Assembly: GCF_001558155.1 (NCBI RefSeq) | Contig: NZ_LOAS01000011.1 | Coordinates: 124,001-188,000, forward strand | DNA from: Aliiruegeria sabulilitoris | GTDB lineage: Bacteria > Pseudomonadota > Alphaproteobacteria > Rhodobacterales > Rhodobacteraceae | Length of the DNA stretch: 64,000 nucleotides | Direction: 5' to 3' | Shown here: in pieces, positions 1 through 9,087 of the stretch | Numbering within the stretch: position 1 is the stretch's first letter | How the letters are laid out: every line of letters starts with the position of its first letter | The notes under the pieces: generated by a model | Told to the model about the DNA's origin: nothing | The model's input: the letters and a program-made list of their open reading frames with translations, nothing else | The model's database searches: none | Translations under genes and position numbers: made by a program

Positions 1-1395
1 ATGCGCGGGGCGGTTCATTTGGAAAACCGCGTGTTGAGCGAGCTGTCCGAGCGGCAGATGTGCGCGGTGCGTGGGGCTGAGATCGGGATGATCTTTCAGG
101 AGCCGATGACGGCACTGAACCCCGTGCAGACCATCGGCGACCAGGTGGCGGAGACGCTGCTGGTTCATGGGGCGGCGAGCCGGCCCGAGGCGCGGGCCAT
201 TGCGCGGGAACGGCTGGCGCGGGTCGGTCTGGTGCCGGAGCGGTTTCCGCTGGACCGCTACCCGCATGAGCTGTCGGGCGGGCAGCGGCAGCGGGTGTGC
301 ATTGCGCTGGCCATCGCTCTGCGGCCGAAGCTGCTGATCGCGGACGAACCGACGACGGCGCTCGATGTGACAACGCAGGCCCAGATCCTGGACCTCATCC
401 GCGAGCTGGTGCGCGAGGAGGAGATGGCCTGCCTTTTCATCACCCATGATCTTGCGGTTGTCTCCGAGATGGCCGACGAAATTGCCGTGATGAAGGCGGG
501 CGCGGTGGTGGAGCGCGCGCCGACCGCAGCGCTCCTGCGCGAAATGCGTCACCCGTACACGCGCGCGCTGTTCGATGCCTCGCGCCATCAGCCCGAGCGC
601 ACAGCGGCAAGGAGCGAGGCGCCATTGCTGGAGGTGCGCGGGGCGGTGCGGGATTACACGCTCCGGCGGCAACACCTGTTCGGGCCGCGCCCCACCTTTC
701 GCGCCGTCGACGGCGTGAGTTTCGCGCTCAAGCGTGGGGAAAGCCTCGGGCTGGTCGGCGAAAGCGGCTGCGGAAAATCGACCCTGACCCGCGCCATCCT
801 CGGGCTGGAGCCATTGCAGGGCGGCGAGATCCTGCTCGACGGGCAACCGGTCTCGCCCCGCATGCCGGCCGAGTTGCGCCGCCGCATGCAAGTCGTCTTT
901 CAGGACCCCTACGGTTCCTTCAACCCCCGTCACCGGGTTGCGCGCCTGCTTACCGAACCGTTCCACCTGACCGGGCGGCCGCCGGATCTGGAGGAGCGGA
1001 TTGGCGAGGCACTGGAAAATGTCGGACTGGCGCCGTCGGACCGGGACAAGTTCCCGCATGAGTTTTCCGGTGGTCAACGCCAGCGCATTGCGATTGCCCG
1101 CGCGTTGATCACGCGCCCGGAACTCATCGTCCTCGACGAGGCAGTCTCGGCGCTCGATGTCTCGATCCGGGCGCAGATCATGGACCTTCTGGCGGACCTG
1201 CAGGGGCAGTTCGGGCTGAGTTACCTGTTCATCGCGCATGACCTGACGGTCGTGCGGGCGATCACGGATCGGGTGCTGGTCATGCGGGCGGGGCAGATCG
1301 TGGAAGAAGGGGAAACGGAGGCGGTATTTTCCGCACCGACAGGGGCCTATACCCGCGCCCTTCTGGCGGCCGCACCGGTCCTGCCATCCGTGTGA
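1..1395 (+). CDS. Peptide ABC transporter, double ATP-binding protein (5' end outside window)
   Basis: This is the inner-face ATPase of a DppD/DppF (YejF-like) oligopeptide importer, with both nucleotide-binding domains in one chain. The first domain has lost its Walker A to the window edge; its Q-loop (IFQEPMTALNP), signature LSGGQRQRV and Walker B LLIADEPT are present. The second domain is complete: Walker A GESGCGKST near residue 252, signature FSGGQRQR and Walker B LIVLDEAVSALD, with DEA instead of the usual DEP. The methionine at base 1 is probably internal, so the gene is 5'-truncated here. Its permeases and binding protein should lie upstream. The binding protein at 4593-6065 is on the other strand and is not clearly its partner. 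Confidence 0.9.
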   Translation: MRGAVHLENRVLSELSERQMCAVRGAEIGMIFQEPMTALNPVQTIGDQVAETLLVHGAASRPEARAIARERLARVGLVPERFPLDRYPHELSGGQRQRVCIALAIALRPKLLIADEPTTALDVTTQAQILDLIRELVREEEMACLFITHDLAVVSEMADEIAVMKAGAVVERAPTAALLREMRHPYTRALFDASRHQPERTAARSEAPLLEVRGAVRDYTLRRQHLFGPRPTFRAVDGVSFALKRGESLGLVGESGCGKSTLTRAILGLEPLQGGEILLDGQPVSPRMPAELRRRMQVVFQDPYGSFNPRHRVARLLTEPFHLTGRPPDLEERIGEALENVGLAPSDRDKFPHEFSGGQRQRIAIARALITRPELIVLDEAVSALDVSIRAQIMDLLADLQGQFGLSYLFIAHDLTVVRAITDRVLVMRAGQIVEEGETEAVFSAPTGAYTRALLAAAPVLPSV

Positions 1396-1440
1396 TCCCG
1401 AAAGCCATCCATCTCCTGCCGCGCTTGGCGCGGGTAATCA

Positions 1441-1452
1441 CGGGTTAACCCG
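1441..1452. repeat. Perfect 12-bp palindrome
   Basis: CGGGTTAACCCG sits between the ABC ATPase stop and the PilZ gene. It could be the core of a weak hairpin or a protein site. There is no T-tract, so I do not call it a terminator. Confidence 0.3.
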
Positions 1453-1497
1453 GCGAGGTCAAACTAGCGGCCAACCTGATTCAGCATCAACGAGCCC

Positions 1498-1830
1498 ATG
1501 TTTGAAAAGCACTCGATTTTTCGCAGACCACTACCGACCGAACCGCGCCAGGCTGTCGATATTCCCTGTCGCCTGCGCTACGCGGAGGCGGGCTGCCCCG
1601 CGCGGTTGCGCGACTACAGTGGCGGCGGGCTGAGGCTGGAACTGTCTGAGGATGTTCCACAAAGCGACCTGCATGGAACCTTTGCCGTGGAGATCGCCGA
1701 TATGGGCTGTGTCGCCGTGGAGCTCAAGTGGCGCAAGGGGCGAATGCTGGGATGTTCCTTCCGCAGCAAGTTTGAAAGTCGTCAGATCCTGAGCCGGATT
1801 TGTCGACACAAGGGCTTGCACCTGTTCTGA
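1498..1830 (+). CDS. PilZ-domain protein, 110 aa
   Basis: This is a small single-domain protein. PilZ domains bind cyclic-di-GMP through an RxxxR motif followed by (D/N)xSxxG. Here the second motif is clear (DYSGGG near residue 37). The first is weakened: PRQAVDIPCRLRY has arginines at other spacing than the canonical RxxxR. The strand pattern after DYSGGG (LRLEL, FAVEIADMG, AVELKWRKG, LGCSF) matches the family. Cyclic-di-GMP binding is therefore plausible but unproven. The gene is convergent with the VWA gene, 19 bases away. Confidence 0.7.
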   Translation: MFEKHSIFRRPLPTEPRQAVDIPCRLRYAEAGCPARLRDYSGGGLRLELSEDVPQSDLHGTFAVEIADMGCVAVELKWRKGRMLGCSFRSKFESRQILSRICRHKGLHLF

Positions 1831-1849
1831 CGCAGTACGTATCGACCGC

Positions 1850-3787
1850 TCATTGTGCGAGGCTCTCGGCAAGGCGCATCAGGCGAACGGCTTCGGCGCG
1901 GTAACCATATGTGTCGTCTCCTCGGGCGCTGTCGGCCAACGCGATGGCATCGGCGTAACTCCACTCGCCGGTATAGACAGAACCGCGCAAGAGTTGCCCG
2001 AACCCGGCAATGGCGGTGGCGAAACGGGTCTCGACCGAGGCCTGCGAGACAGCTGCGGGAATCGCCGTCTCGATCAAATGGCCCTCGCTGTCGCCCGGCA
2101 CCTTGTAACGCAACCGCAGGAAGCCAAGCTCATCGCTCGCCTCCGGCGCGGTGCCGGGCTGGTAACGCAGCGGCTCGTTCAGCACGGCGGGCGAGCCAAC
2201 CGGCGTGACCTCATAGAGCGCGGTCACCTGGTGGCCAGCACCGATCTCGCCGGCATCCACCTTGTCATTGGCGAAGTCCTCGCGGCGCAGCGCGCGGGTC
2301 TCGTAGCCAATCAGGCGGTATTCGGCCACCACGGCCGGGTTGAACTCCACCTGCACCTTCACGTCCTGCGCAATCGAGAAGAGCTGACCGGTCAGTTGGT
2401 CCACCAGCACCTTCTGCGCCTCGGCAATCGTGTCGATAAAGGCGGCCTGCCCGTTACCGGCCTGCGCCAGCGCCTGCATGGTCGCGTCGTCCAGGTTCCC
2501 CCGGCCAAAGCCCAGGACCGACAGGAATGCGCCGGTGTCGCGTTTCGCAGCGATGAAATCTTCGAGCGCGTCCGGGTCGTAGATGCCGACATTGAAATCG
2601 CCATCAGTGGCCAGAAGGATGCGCGAAAGCTCCCCCTCGCCCGCCATGTCGGCGGCAATGGCATAGGCTTGCTCCAGCCCTTCCTGCCCGGCAGTGGATC
2701 CGCCGGCCTCCAGCCGGTCCAGCGCGGCGAGGATCTTGCGTGTTTCACCCGCAGGTGTCGGCTCCAGCACCAACCCGGCGCTGCCGGCATAGGCGACCAT
2801 GGCAACCTCGTCCTCGGGACGCAGCTCGCCCAGCATCAGCCGCAGGGACTGTTTCAGAAGCGGCAGCTTGTTCGCGTCCTGCATCGAACCGGATGTGTCG
2901 ATGAGAAAGACGAGATTGAGCGGCGGACGGTCCTGAACGGCCGGCATCTCGCCTTGCAGCGCGATCTGCAGGATCTGCGTCTGCGGGTTCCAGGGCGTCG
3001 GGCTCAGGCTCACGGTCGGCGCGAAGGGGGCGCCACCGGGCTCGGGAGCCGGGTAGGCATAGGGGAAGTAGTTCACCATCTCCTCGATGCGCAGCGCATC
3101 GGCCGGTGGCAACTGGCCATACATGAGCGACGAGCGTAGGACCGACCAGGACGCCGTATCGACATCGACCGAGAAGGTCGAGACGGGCTGGTCTGCAACG
3201 GCGGTGACCCCGGCGGCTTCCTCGTTGGCAAACTCCTCGCTGCTGGCTTCAGCCAGAGGCGTTGGGGCCAGAATCATCGGTGCGTCGGACAGCGCCATGC
3301 TTTCCATCCCGGCTCCAGCGGCGGGGGCCATCTTGAGGCGCGCGGCTTGCCGGGTGGCGGTCGCCGGGGCGACCGGCTCCACCAGCGGCTCGGCGGCTTC
3401 GGCCAGTTCTAGCTCTACCGGCTCATCGCGCTTCAGGTTCGACGGCTTCGAAACTCCGATGGGGTCTTCGACCGTCGGCCCAATAGCGATATCCTGCGGC
3501 AGAACGATCAGGACAACGAGGCCGGCGGTGACAAGGCCGGTTGTAGCGGCAAGCCCGGCGCGGCTGGTCAGGGCATGGATCATCGAAACTCCTCCATCAA
3601 TCAGGCGTCCCATCAGGGGGCGGCTGTTGGATGGACGCGGCTCGGCGGGCGATCCTTGGCTGGAATTTTCTGTTTCCTGGTCGAAAGCGGCCATAGCGGC
3701 GGAGATATCCGCAGCCTTGCGGCCACCGTCAGTGACTGGCGGGGCAGCTTTCAGAGCGGCGCGGAGCCGTGCGAGATCATCTGTCAT
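1850..3787 (-). CDS. Membrane-anchored von Willebrand factor A protein (YfbK-like)
   Basis: A 645-residue protein. It has an N-terminal cytoplasmic segment (1-72), one membrane helix near 78-98, an Ala/Pro/Glu-rich linker, a VWF-associated N-terminal domain (about 190-290), a VWA domain (about 292-470) and a DUF3520-like C-terminal region. The metal-ion-dependent adhesion site is intact (DTSGS near residue 297, later LATDGD). Its start overlaps the stop of the upstream ECF sigma gene by 4 bases (ATGA), so the two are co-translated. The cytoplasmic N-terminus followed by one helix is the topology of an anti-sigma factor. I infer it may restrain the sigma factor, but I see no standard anti-sigma zinc motif. 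Confidence 0.85.
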   Translation of the reverse strand: MTDDLARLRAALKAAPPVTDGGRKAADISAAMAAFDQETENSSQGSPAEPRPSNSRPLMGRLIDGGVSMIHALTSRAGLAATTGLVTAGLVVLIVLPQDIAIGPTVEDPIGVSKPSNLKRDEPVELELAEAAEPLVEPVAPATATRQAARLKMAPAAGAGMESMALSDAPMILAPTPLAEASSEEFANEEAAGVTAVADQPVSTFSVDVDTASWSVLRSSLMYGQLPPADALRIEEMVNYFPYAYPAPEPGGAPFAPTVSLSPTPWNPQTQILQIALQGEMPAVQDRPPLNLVFLIDTSGSMQDANKLPLLKQSLRLMLGELRPEDEVAMVAYAGSAGLVLEPTPAGETRKILAALDRLEAGGSTAGQEGLEQAYAIAADMAGEGELSRILLATDGDFNVGIYDPDALEDFIAAKRDTGAFLSVLGFGRGNLDDATMQALAQAGNGQAAFIDTIAEAQKVLVDQLTGQLFSIAQDVKVQVEFNPAVVAEYRLIGYETRALRREDFANDKVDAGEIGAGHQVTALYEVTPVGSPAVLNEPLRYQPGTAPEASDELGFLRLRYKVPGDSEGHLIETAIPAAVSQASVETRFATAIAGFGQLLRGSVYTGEWSYADAIALADSARGDDTYGYRAEAVRLMRLAESLAQ

Positions 3788-4323
3788 TGTTCTTCCCCCG
3801 CGATTGCGCGCAGGGCTTTCTTCACTTCCGACATGCGCCAGGCGATAGTGCCCTCGGACAGGCCCAGAACGCTGGCTGCCTCTGCCTGTGTCAGCTCTTC
3901 CGCCAGGATCAATACAGCGGTGTCGCGCAACTCCGGCTTGAGTCGGGTCATCGCCTGTTCCAGCCAGCCGACAGCCTCCTGCGTTTCCGCATCGGCGGCG
4001 CGGCGGGCAGTCTCCCAGTCACCCCATCCATCGGCGGCCCTGGCATGGGTGGCGGCGCGGCGGCGGCGGTCATGGGCGGCATTCACCGCGACCCGGTAGA
4101 GCCAGGTGGTGAAACGCGCTTCAGCACGAAAGGACTTCAGCTTGCCCGGCAGCGCCACGCAAATGTCCTGCGTCAGGTCCTGCGCCTCTGCATGGGCACC
4201 CGTCAGACGAAAGGAAAAGGCAAAAAGCCGGTCGTAATGCCGGTTGAGAAGTGCCGCGAAGGCGTCTCTATCGCCGCTTGCGGCGGCGCGGGCCAGGGCT
4301 TCGTCATCGGTTGTCATGCGCAT
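3784..4323 (-). CDS. ECF-type RNA polymerase sigma factor
   Basis: A 179-residue two-domain sigma-70 factor. Region 2 includes LFAFSFRLTGAHAEAQDLTQD and the melting segment FTTWLYRVAVNAAHDRRRR. Region 4 carries a helix-turn-helix (TQAEAASVLGLSEGTIAWRM). It directs RNA polymerase to a small regulon, presumably including its own operon. It is first in a two-gene unit with the VWA protein (ATGA overlap). The start at 4323 opens straight into region 2 with normal spacing. No classical zinc-type anti-sigma gene is adjacent. Confidence 0.9.
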   Translation of the reverse strand: MRMTTDDEALARAAASGDRDAFAALLNRHYDRLFAFSFRLTGAHAEAQDLTQDICVALPGKLKSFRAEARFTTWLYRVAVNAAHDRRRRAATHARAADGWGDWETARRAADAETQEAVGWLEQAMTRLKPELRDTAVLILAEELTQAEAASVLGLSEGTIAWRMSEVKKALRAIAGEEQ

Positions 4324-4504
4324 GTCACAGGGTAAGACGGCTCAGGACCACGGATCCTTGGAAAGGCAAACAGCTTTTCTTGCGCGCTCCAACGATCCTG
4401 CGGATCGTGCCTCCGGCGGGGATATTTGACGTCAGACGAAGTGGTGGACGCCAATTCGTCTTCTTCTGAACGTAAATACCCAGGGGGAGTGCTCGCAAGA
4501 GCGC

Positions 4505-4521
4505 GGGGGGCAAAGCCCCCC
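4505..4521. repeat. G/C hairpin GGGGGGC-AAA-GCCCCCC
   Basis: A perfect 7-bp stem with a 3-base loop lies 72 bases beyond the stop of the minus-strand binding-protein gene. It probably helps end that transcript, though no T-tract follows. A near-identical element (same arms, different loop) lies at 24136-24154, so it looks like a dispersed intergenic hairpin. It sits in a 269-base spacer (4324-4592) with no other gene visible. Confidence 0.55.
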
Positions 4522-4592
4522 TCTGCATCAGGAAAAAACGCGAAACCTGTCCGGCCTCAAGCGGCCAATCCGCCGCCTGAGGACGAAAACGC

Positions 4593-6065
4593 TCAATCGA
4601 CCCAGCGGATACCGGTGAGGTCATTTGCCTGGGTCGGCGCGTTCTCCCATAGCCCCTCGATCTTGCTATTGGCCACGCCGGTCTTGGCCAGTTGGAACAG
4701 GTAGCCATTCACGTAGTCATCCGCGATCATCTTTTGTGCCGCGTGGAGGATGTCGGTGCGCATGGCCGGTTCCGCGGTCTTTTCCAACTCCGTCATCAGC
4801 GCCTGGAAATCCGGGTTGTCATATTGGAAGTAATAATCCGGCCGGGCATAGATGTTGATATCGGCAGGCTCGGTATGGCTGACGATGGTCAGGTCGAAAT
4901 CCTTGCCCTTGAAGACCTGCTCCAACCACTGCGCCCATTCCAGGTTCGAGATCTCGGTCTGGACTCCGACTTTGCGCAACTGTGCGGCGACGATCTCGCC
5001 ACCGCGGCGGGCATAGGCGGGGGGCGGCAGGGCCAGCCGCAGTTTCAGATCCGCCTGGCCGGCCTCTTCCAGCAATCCCTTGGCCATCTCGGGATCATAA
5101 GCGGACTGCCCGGTCAGATCGAGGTAGTCGGGGTTATGCGGCGCGAAATGGGTGCCGATCGGAGTGCCGTAGCCATGCATGGCGCCGTCGATGATCTCCT
5201 GACGGTCGATGGCATGGGCAATCGCCTTGCGCACCTTCACATCCGCCAGCGGCCCGGACTTGTTGTTGATCGACAGGATGGTCTCGCCCTCGGTCGAGCC
5301 CACGATGACCTTGAACATCGGGTTGGCATCGAACTGCATCAGCGTTTCCGGCGCCGGGAAATTCGGGAAGGCATCGACATCGCCGGCCATCATCGCGGCA
5401 AAGGCCGCGTTGGGATCGGAGATGAACTTGAACGTCGCGCTGGCAAGCGCCGGCGCCGCCCCCCAGTAGCCGTCATAGCGGGCGATATCGACGGAATCGC
5501 CGTGGGTCCATTTGTCGAAGCTGAACGGACCGGTTCCCACGGGGGCCGTCGCCGCCTGTTCGGCGGTTTCCGGTGCGAGGATGACCGCATCGCCCCAGGC
5601 CATCTTGAACGGGAAGGCGCCATCGGGGTTGGCGAGCGTGACCTTCACGGTCAGTGGATCAACAAGTTCGACCGTCTCGATCCCCGCGAAAAGCGCCTTC
5701 TGCGCGTTGGTGCTGTCCTCGGCGCGGGCACGCTCCAGCGAGAAGACGACATCCTCGCCATCCATTTTCGAGCCGTCATGGAAGCTCACGCCATCGCGGA
5801 GATGAAAGGTGTAGACCGCCCCGCCCTCGGACACTTCCCAGCTTTCCGCCAGCCCCGGCACGATGGCACCGTCAGGTGCAAAGCGCGTCAGCCCTTCGAA
5901 GACATTGGCATAGACCACCTCGTCGATGGCGGCCGCGGCGCCTCCGGTCGGGTCGAGATTTGGCGGCTCCAGCGCCATACCGATGGTGATATGATCCTGC
6001 GCGGCAAGGGCTCCGCTGGCTGCAAGCGCCAGAACGGCCGTGCCGAGGAAGTGGCGGATAAACAT
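4593..6065 (-). CDS. Dipeptide/oligopeptide ABC transporter substrate-binding protein
   Basis: A 490-residue periplasmic solute-binding protein of family 5 (DppA/OppA type). It starts with a Sec signal (MFIRHFLGTAVLALAASGALA, cut before AQDH) and then has the family opening ITIGMALEPPNLDPT. I chose the start at 6065, not the longer frame, because the signal peptide begins there and a good ribosome site (AGGGAG) lies 7 bases upstream. Internal landmarks are YTFHLRDGVSFHDGSKM and VRKAIAHAIDRQEI. It stands alone: no permease or ATPase gene is adjacent on this strand. Confidence 0.9.
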   Translation of the reverse strand: MFIRHFLGTAVLALAASGALAAQDHITIGMALEPPNLDPTGGAAAAIDEVVYANVFEGLTRFAPDGAIVPGLAESWEVSEGGAVYTFHLRDGVSFHDGSKMDGEDVVFSLERARAEDSTNAQKALFAGIETVELVDPLTVKVTLANPDGAFPFKMAWGDAVILAPETAEQAATAPVGTGPFSFDKWTHGDSVDIARYDGYWGAAPALASATFKFISDPNAAFAAMMAGDVDAFPNFPAPETLMQFDANPMFKVIVGSTEGETILSINNKSGPLADVKVRKAIAHAIDRQEIIDGAMHGYGTPIGTHFAPHNPDYLDLTGQSAYDPEMAKGLLEEAGQADLKLRLALPPPAYARRGGEIVAAQLRKVGVQTEISNLEWAQWLEQVFKGKDFDLTIVSHTEPADINIYARPDYYFQYDNPDFQALMTELEKTAEPAMRTDILHAAQKMIADDYVNGYLFQLAKTGVANSKIEGLWENAPTQANDLTGIRWVD

Positions 6066-6441
6066 TGTCGGCTCCCTGATTTTGTATTTTTGACAGCCTA
6101 CAGGCAGCAGGACCGGTTTGTTAAGCGATCTCGGTGCCTTCCGCCTTGCCCGATGACGATTTCGCATTCGCCTGCAGTCCGGTCAAATCGACGCAGACAA
6201 ACGACAGAACAGGCCGCGAAATCGTTTTCCTGGTGTTGTTTCTCCTGTCTGACCACATCAATCGGGAATTTCAGGGCCTTTTTCATAGGCAATCTTCCCC
6301 TGTGGCACCTTGTCGAGGTGAAGTGCTTTTGGATCGGCGCTTACATCGGGAGCGAACCTGCCCACGTCTCAGCGCGGGCATTCCGCCGAAAACATTCCAG
6401 CCGCCACGGGGTCGCCAGGGCCACTCCCGGACGAAAAGCCG
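6066..6441. promoter_or_regulatory. Divergent intergenic region between the binding protein and idi
   Basis: These 376 bases must hold the start signals of both divergent genes. I see no convincing reading frame, tRNA or strong hairpin. No operator could be assigned by eye. Confidence 0.4.
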
Positions 6442-6975
6442 ATGACCGACGAGATGATTCCCGCATGGGTCGATGGGACCCTGCAACCGGTCGACAAACT
6501 TGAGGTGCACCGAAAGGGGCTGCGCCACAAGGCGGTATCGGTGTTCGTGATGGACGGCCAGAACGTGCTGCTGCAGCGTCGGGCGCACGGGAAATACCAT
6601 TCGGGCGGGCTTTGGGCGAATACCTGCTGCACCCATCCGCGCTGGAACGAGCCGGCGGCGGATTGCGCGGTACGCCGGCTACGCGAGGAGTTGGGGATTA
6701 CCGGGCTCTGGCCCGCGCATCGTGACCGGGTGGAATACCGGGCGGATGTCGGCAACGGGATGATCGAGCACGAGGTGGTCGATATCTTCATAGCCACCGC
6801 TCAGACCAAGATGAAGGTCACGCCGAACCCGGCCGAAGTGGCGCAGGTCGAATGGGTCGGCTTCTATGACCTGACCGCCGAAGTGGCGCGCCGGCCCGAA
6901 CGTTTTACGCCCTGGCTGCGCATCTATCTCGAAGAGCATCGCGACAGGATTTTCGGCACGCTGATGCGCATCTGA
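6442..6975 (+). CDS. idi: Isopentenyl-diphosphate delta-isomerase, type 1
   Basis: Interconverts isopentenyl and dimethylallyl diphosphate, the C5 units of quinones, carotenoids and other isoprenoids. The 177-residue protein shows the type 1 Nudix fold: metal-site Cys and His in NTCCTHPR, Nudix core RRLREELGI, and the second catalytic region near YRADVGNGMIEHEVVD. Length fits bacterial Idi (about 180). The gene stands alone, convergent with the exonuclease-fusion gene six bases away. No photosynthesis or carotenoid genes are in the window. Confidence 0.95.
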   Translation: MTDEMIPAWVDGTLQPVDKLEVHRKGLRHKAVSVFVMDGQNVLLQRRAHGKYHSGGLWANTCCTHPRWNEPAADCAVRRLREELGITGLWPAHRDRVEYRADVGNGMIEHEVVDIFIATAQTKMKVTPNPAEVAQVEWVGFYDLTAEVARRPERFTPWLRIYLEEHRDRIFGTLMRI

Positions 6976-6981
6976 CGCGTA

Positions 6982-9087
6982 TCAGCCGGGAACCTTGTCT
7001 GGGCTGTTGGCATCCTTGAGCAAACGGCTGTGGCGGCGCACAGCCGTTATGACCTCGCCGAAGGTGCGATAGCCCTGCCCCTCCAACATCGGGATCATCA
7101 TCTCCAGCGCCGCGGCGGTGGCAATCGTGTCGCCCATGGCGGTGTGGCGCGCCTCGGGCGGTATGACGACACCGAGCCGCTCGGTCAACGCGTCGAGCGT
7201 GTGGGTTTCGGACTGACCGAATACCACCGCCGAGAGAAGTACGGTATCGAGCACCGGGTGATCGAAACGCTTGCCGATACCGGCCTCGTGCCGACGCAGG
7301 AACTCCAGGTCGAAAGGTGCGTTATGCGCCACCAGCACCGCGTCATGGGCGAAGGCGTGGAAACGGCGGCCCACATCGGCGATGACCGGCGCATTCGCGA
7401 CCATCTCGTTTGTCACATGATGCACCTCGGTCGCCGAGGCCGGGATCGGGCGCTCCGGGTTCACGAGGCTCTCGAATTTCTCGCCCGGAATCCGCTTGCC
7501 ACCGACCAGGCGCAGCGCGGCGATCTGGACGATCTCGTCACCGGAAGAGGGCAGCAGGCCGGTCGTCTCGGTGTCGAACACCACGCAGGTCAGCTCGCGC
7601 AGCGGGGTCTCGGCCAGCTCTCCGCTGGGCTCCCGATCCATGAGGTCGAAATCATAGACGGCCGAACGGCGCGCGCCGACAAGTGGCGCCCCGATGGGAC
7701 AGGCCTTGCGCAACGGCAGGCGCAACAGCGCCCTGCCCACCGCACCGGACTCGGGCCAGGCGTCGGTCGCATGGGTCGACAGCACCGTGCGCCCGGTCAC
7801 GTTGGCCATGCCAACCTCGAGCGGAAGGTCCAGCCACCCGTCCAGCAGGCCGACCTGCAACACGTCGCCGAACCAGCCGATGGTGACGAGCGCTCCGCCC
7901 TCTTCCTCCTCGGCAATGCGCAGTGAAATGGCCGTGGCACCGATCACGGTCGACAGCCGCTCGCAAAGATGCGTCAGCAGCGCGACGAGTTGAAACGCAT
8001 CGCAACGCAGCATCAGGCGTTCCGCCTCGGCGGTCAGGTGGATCCCCTCGCGCTCCAGCAGTGCCACGACGGAATCCACCAACTCGCTGGCACGAATGTC
8101 TTCCATCGGCCACCAGCCGCCACGCGCGGCGTCATAGCGCGCGCCCAGATCGGTGATGGCATGGGTCAGCGCCCCGACCTCTCCCAGTAAGGCCGCGCGG
8201 CCGTTCCCATTGTCCAACGCCCCGGAATCCAGCACCGTCTGCAGGTTCGCCGCTGGACGGCGGACCCGCTCGAAGACCTCTTCAAGCAGCTCCTCGCGCC
8301 CGGCGTGCAGCGCCAGATCGGTGGTGACATCGCGCAGCGTCAGCACATAGCCCGGCTCGTCCGCACTGCGCTGCGGCAGGTTCACGAGCCGCATTCGCCC
8401 GGCCAGCACCTCGCCGGACTGGACGGCAGCACAGAGGATATCGCTGGACGCATCGGCATCTTCGGAGGCCAGCAGGCGCCGGTACGCGTTCTGAAGCGGG
8501 CCCTCGCGCAGGTAATCGAGCAGGGACCTGTGGAGCCCGGCCGAGATTTCCCCCGCCAGGATTTCCTGCGCCTGCCCGTTATAGAACACGATCTGGTGCT
8601 CGCAGGTACATAGCAGCACACCGGCGGGCACGTCGGCCAGCAGGGCCTGCAGCCGGGCATTCTCGACCGCCAACCGGGTCGTTTCCCGCTCGACGGCTTC
8701 GGCCAGCGCGTTCTTGGTCTCCGAGAGCGATCCGGTGATCGCCTGTGCTGCCGGGGCGAGATCGCCAAGGTAACGCGCCGGTTGGTGATCGAGTTCCTCG
8801 GCGATGTCGGCATGGGCGCGGGCGCGCATCCCGCCGGCCAGTTTCTGGATCGCCTTGGCGACATTCTCGTCGAACAGGAACCAGACCCAGACCGCCATCG
8901 CCAGAACACCGAAACCGGCCACGAGGCCGGCAAAGACGAAACCGCCCTCGATTCCGGATTCGGGCACCCGCTGGTAGCCCAGCCAAAGGCCCGCCACGAC
9001 CGCGGCGATCCCGCCGAAGGCAACCAGCGCGAAGAAAAGGAAGACCCGCAGGCGCAGGCTCAGCTTGCGCGCCAGCCACTCATGCAT
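6982..9087 (-). CDS. Membrane sensor-kinase-like module fused to a DEDDh 3'-5' exonuclease
   Basis: A 701-residue fusion. Two membrane helices (about 12-35 and 45-70) are followed by a HAMP-like linker, a PAS-like domain (about 140-260), a histidine-kinase-like region and a C-terminal exonuclease (about 497-690) of the DNA polymerase III epsilon/RNase T type. The nuclease residues are all present: D505 and E507 (FDTETTG), D593 (HNAPFDLEFL), and H648/D653 (HTAMGD). The kinase part looks dead: the phosphoacceptor helix reads ERVRRPAANLQT with no histidine, and ATP-binding boxes are not recognisable. The start at 9087 overlaps the response-regulator stop by 8 bases, so the two are translationally coupled. 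Substrate unknown; DNA, RNA or a signalling nucleotide are possible. Confidence 0.8.
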   Translation of the reverse strand: MHEWLARKLSLRLRVFLFFALVAFGGIAAVVAGLWLGYQRVPESGIEGGFVFAGLVAGFGVLAMAVWVWFLFDENVAKAIQKLAGGMRARAHADIAEELDHQPARYLGDLAPAAQAITGSLSETKNALAEAVERETTRLAVENARLQALLADVPAGVLLCTCEHQIVFYNGQAQEILAGEISAGLHRSLLDYLREGPLQNAYRRLLASEDADASSDILCAAVQSGEVLAGRMRLVNLPQRSADEPGYVLTLRDVTTDLALHAGREELLEEVFERVRRPAANLQTVLDSGALDNGNGRAALLGEVGALTHAITDLGARYDAARGGWWPMEDIRASELVDSVVALLEREGIHLTAEAERLMLRCDAFQLVALLTHLCERLSTVIGATAISLRIAEEEEGGALVTIGWFGDVLQVGLLDGWLDLPLEVGMANVTGRTVLSTHATDAWPESGAVGRALLRLPLRKACPIGAPLVGARRSAVYDFDLMDREPSGELAETPLRELTCVVFDTETTGLLPSSGDEIVQIAALRLVGGKRIPGEKFESLVNPERPIPASATEVHHVTNEMVANAPVIADVGRRFHAFAHDAVLVAHNAPFDLEFLRRHEAGIGKRFDHPVLDTVLLSAVVFGQSETHTLDALTERLGVVIPPEARHTAMGDTIATAAALEMMIPMLEGQGYRTFGEVITAVRRHSRLLKDANSPDKVPG

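Noticed and set aside
6442-6975. idi as a sign of a photosynthesis gene cluster
   Set aside because: No bacteriochlorophyll, carotenoid or puf genes lie in the window; idi stands alone.
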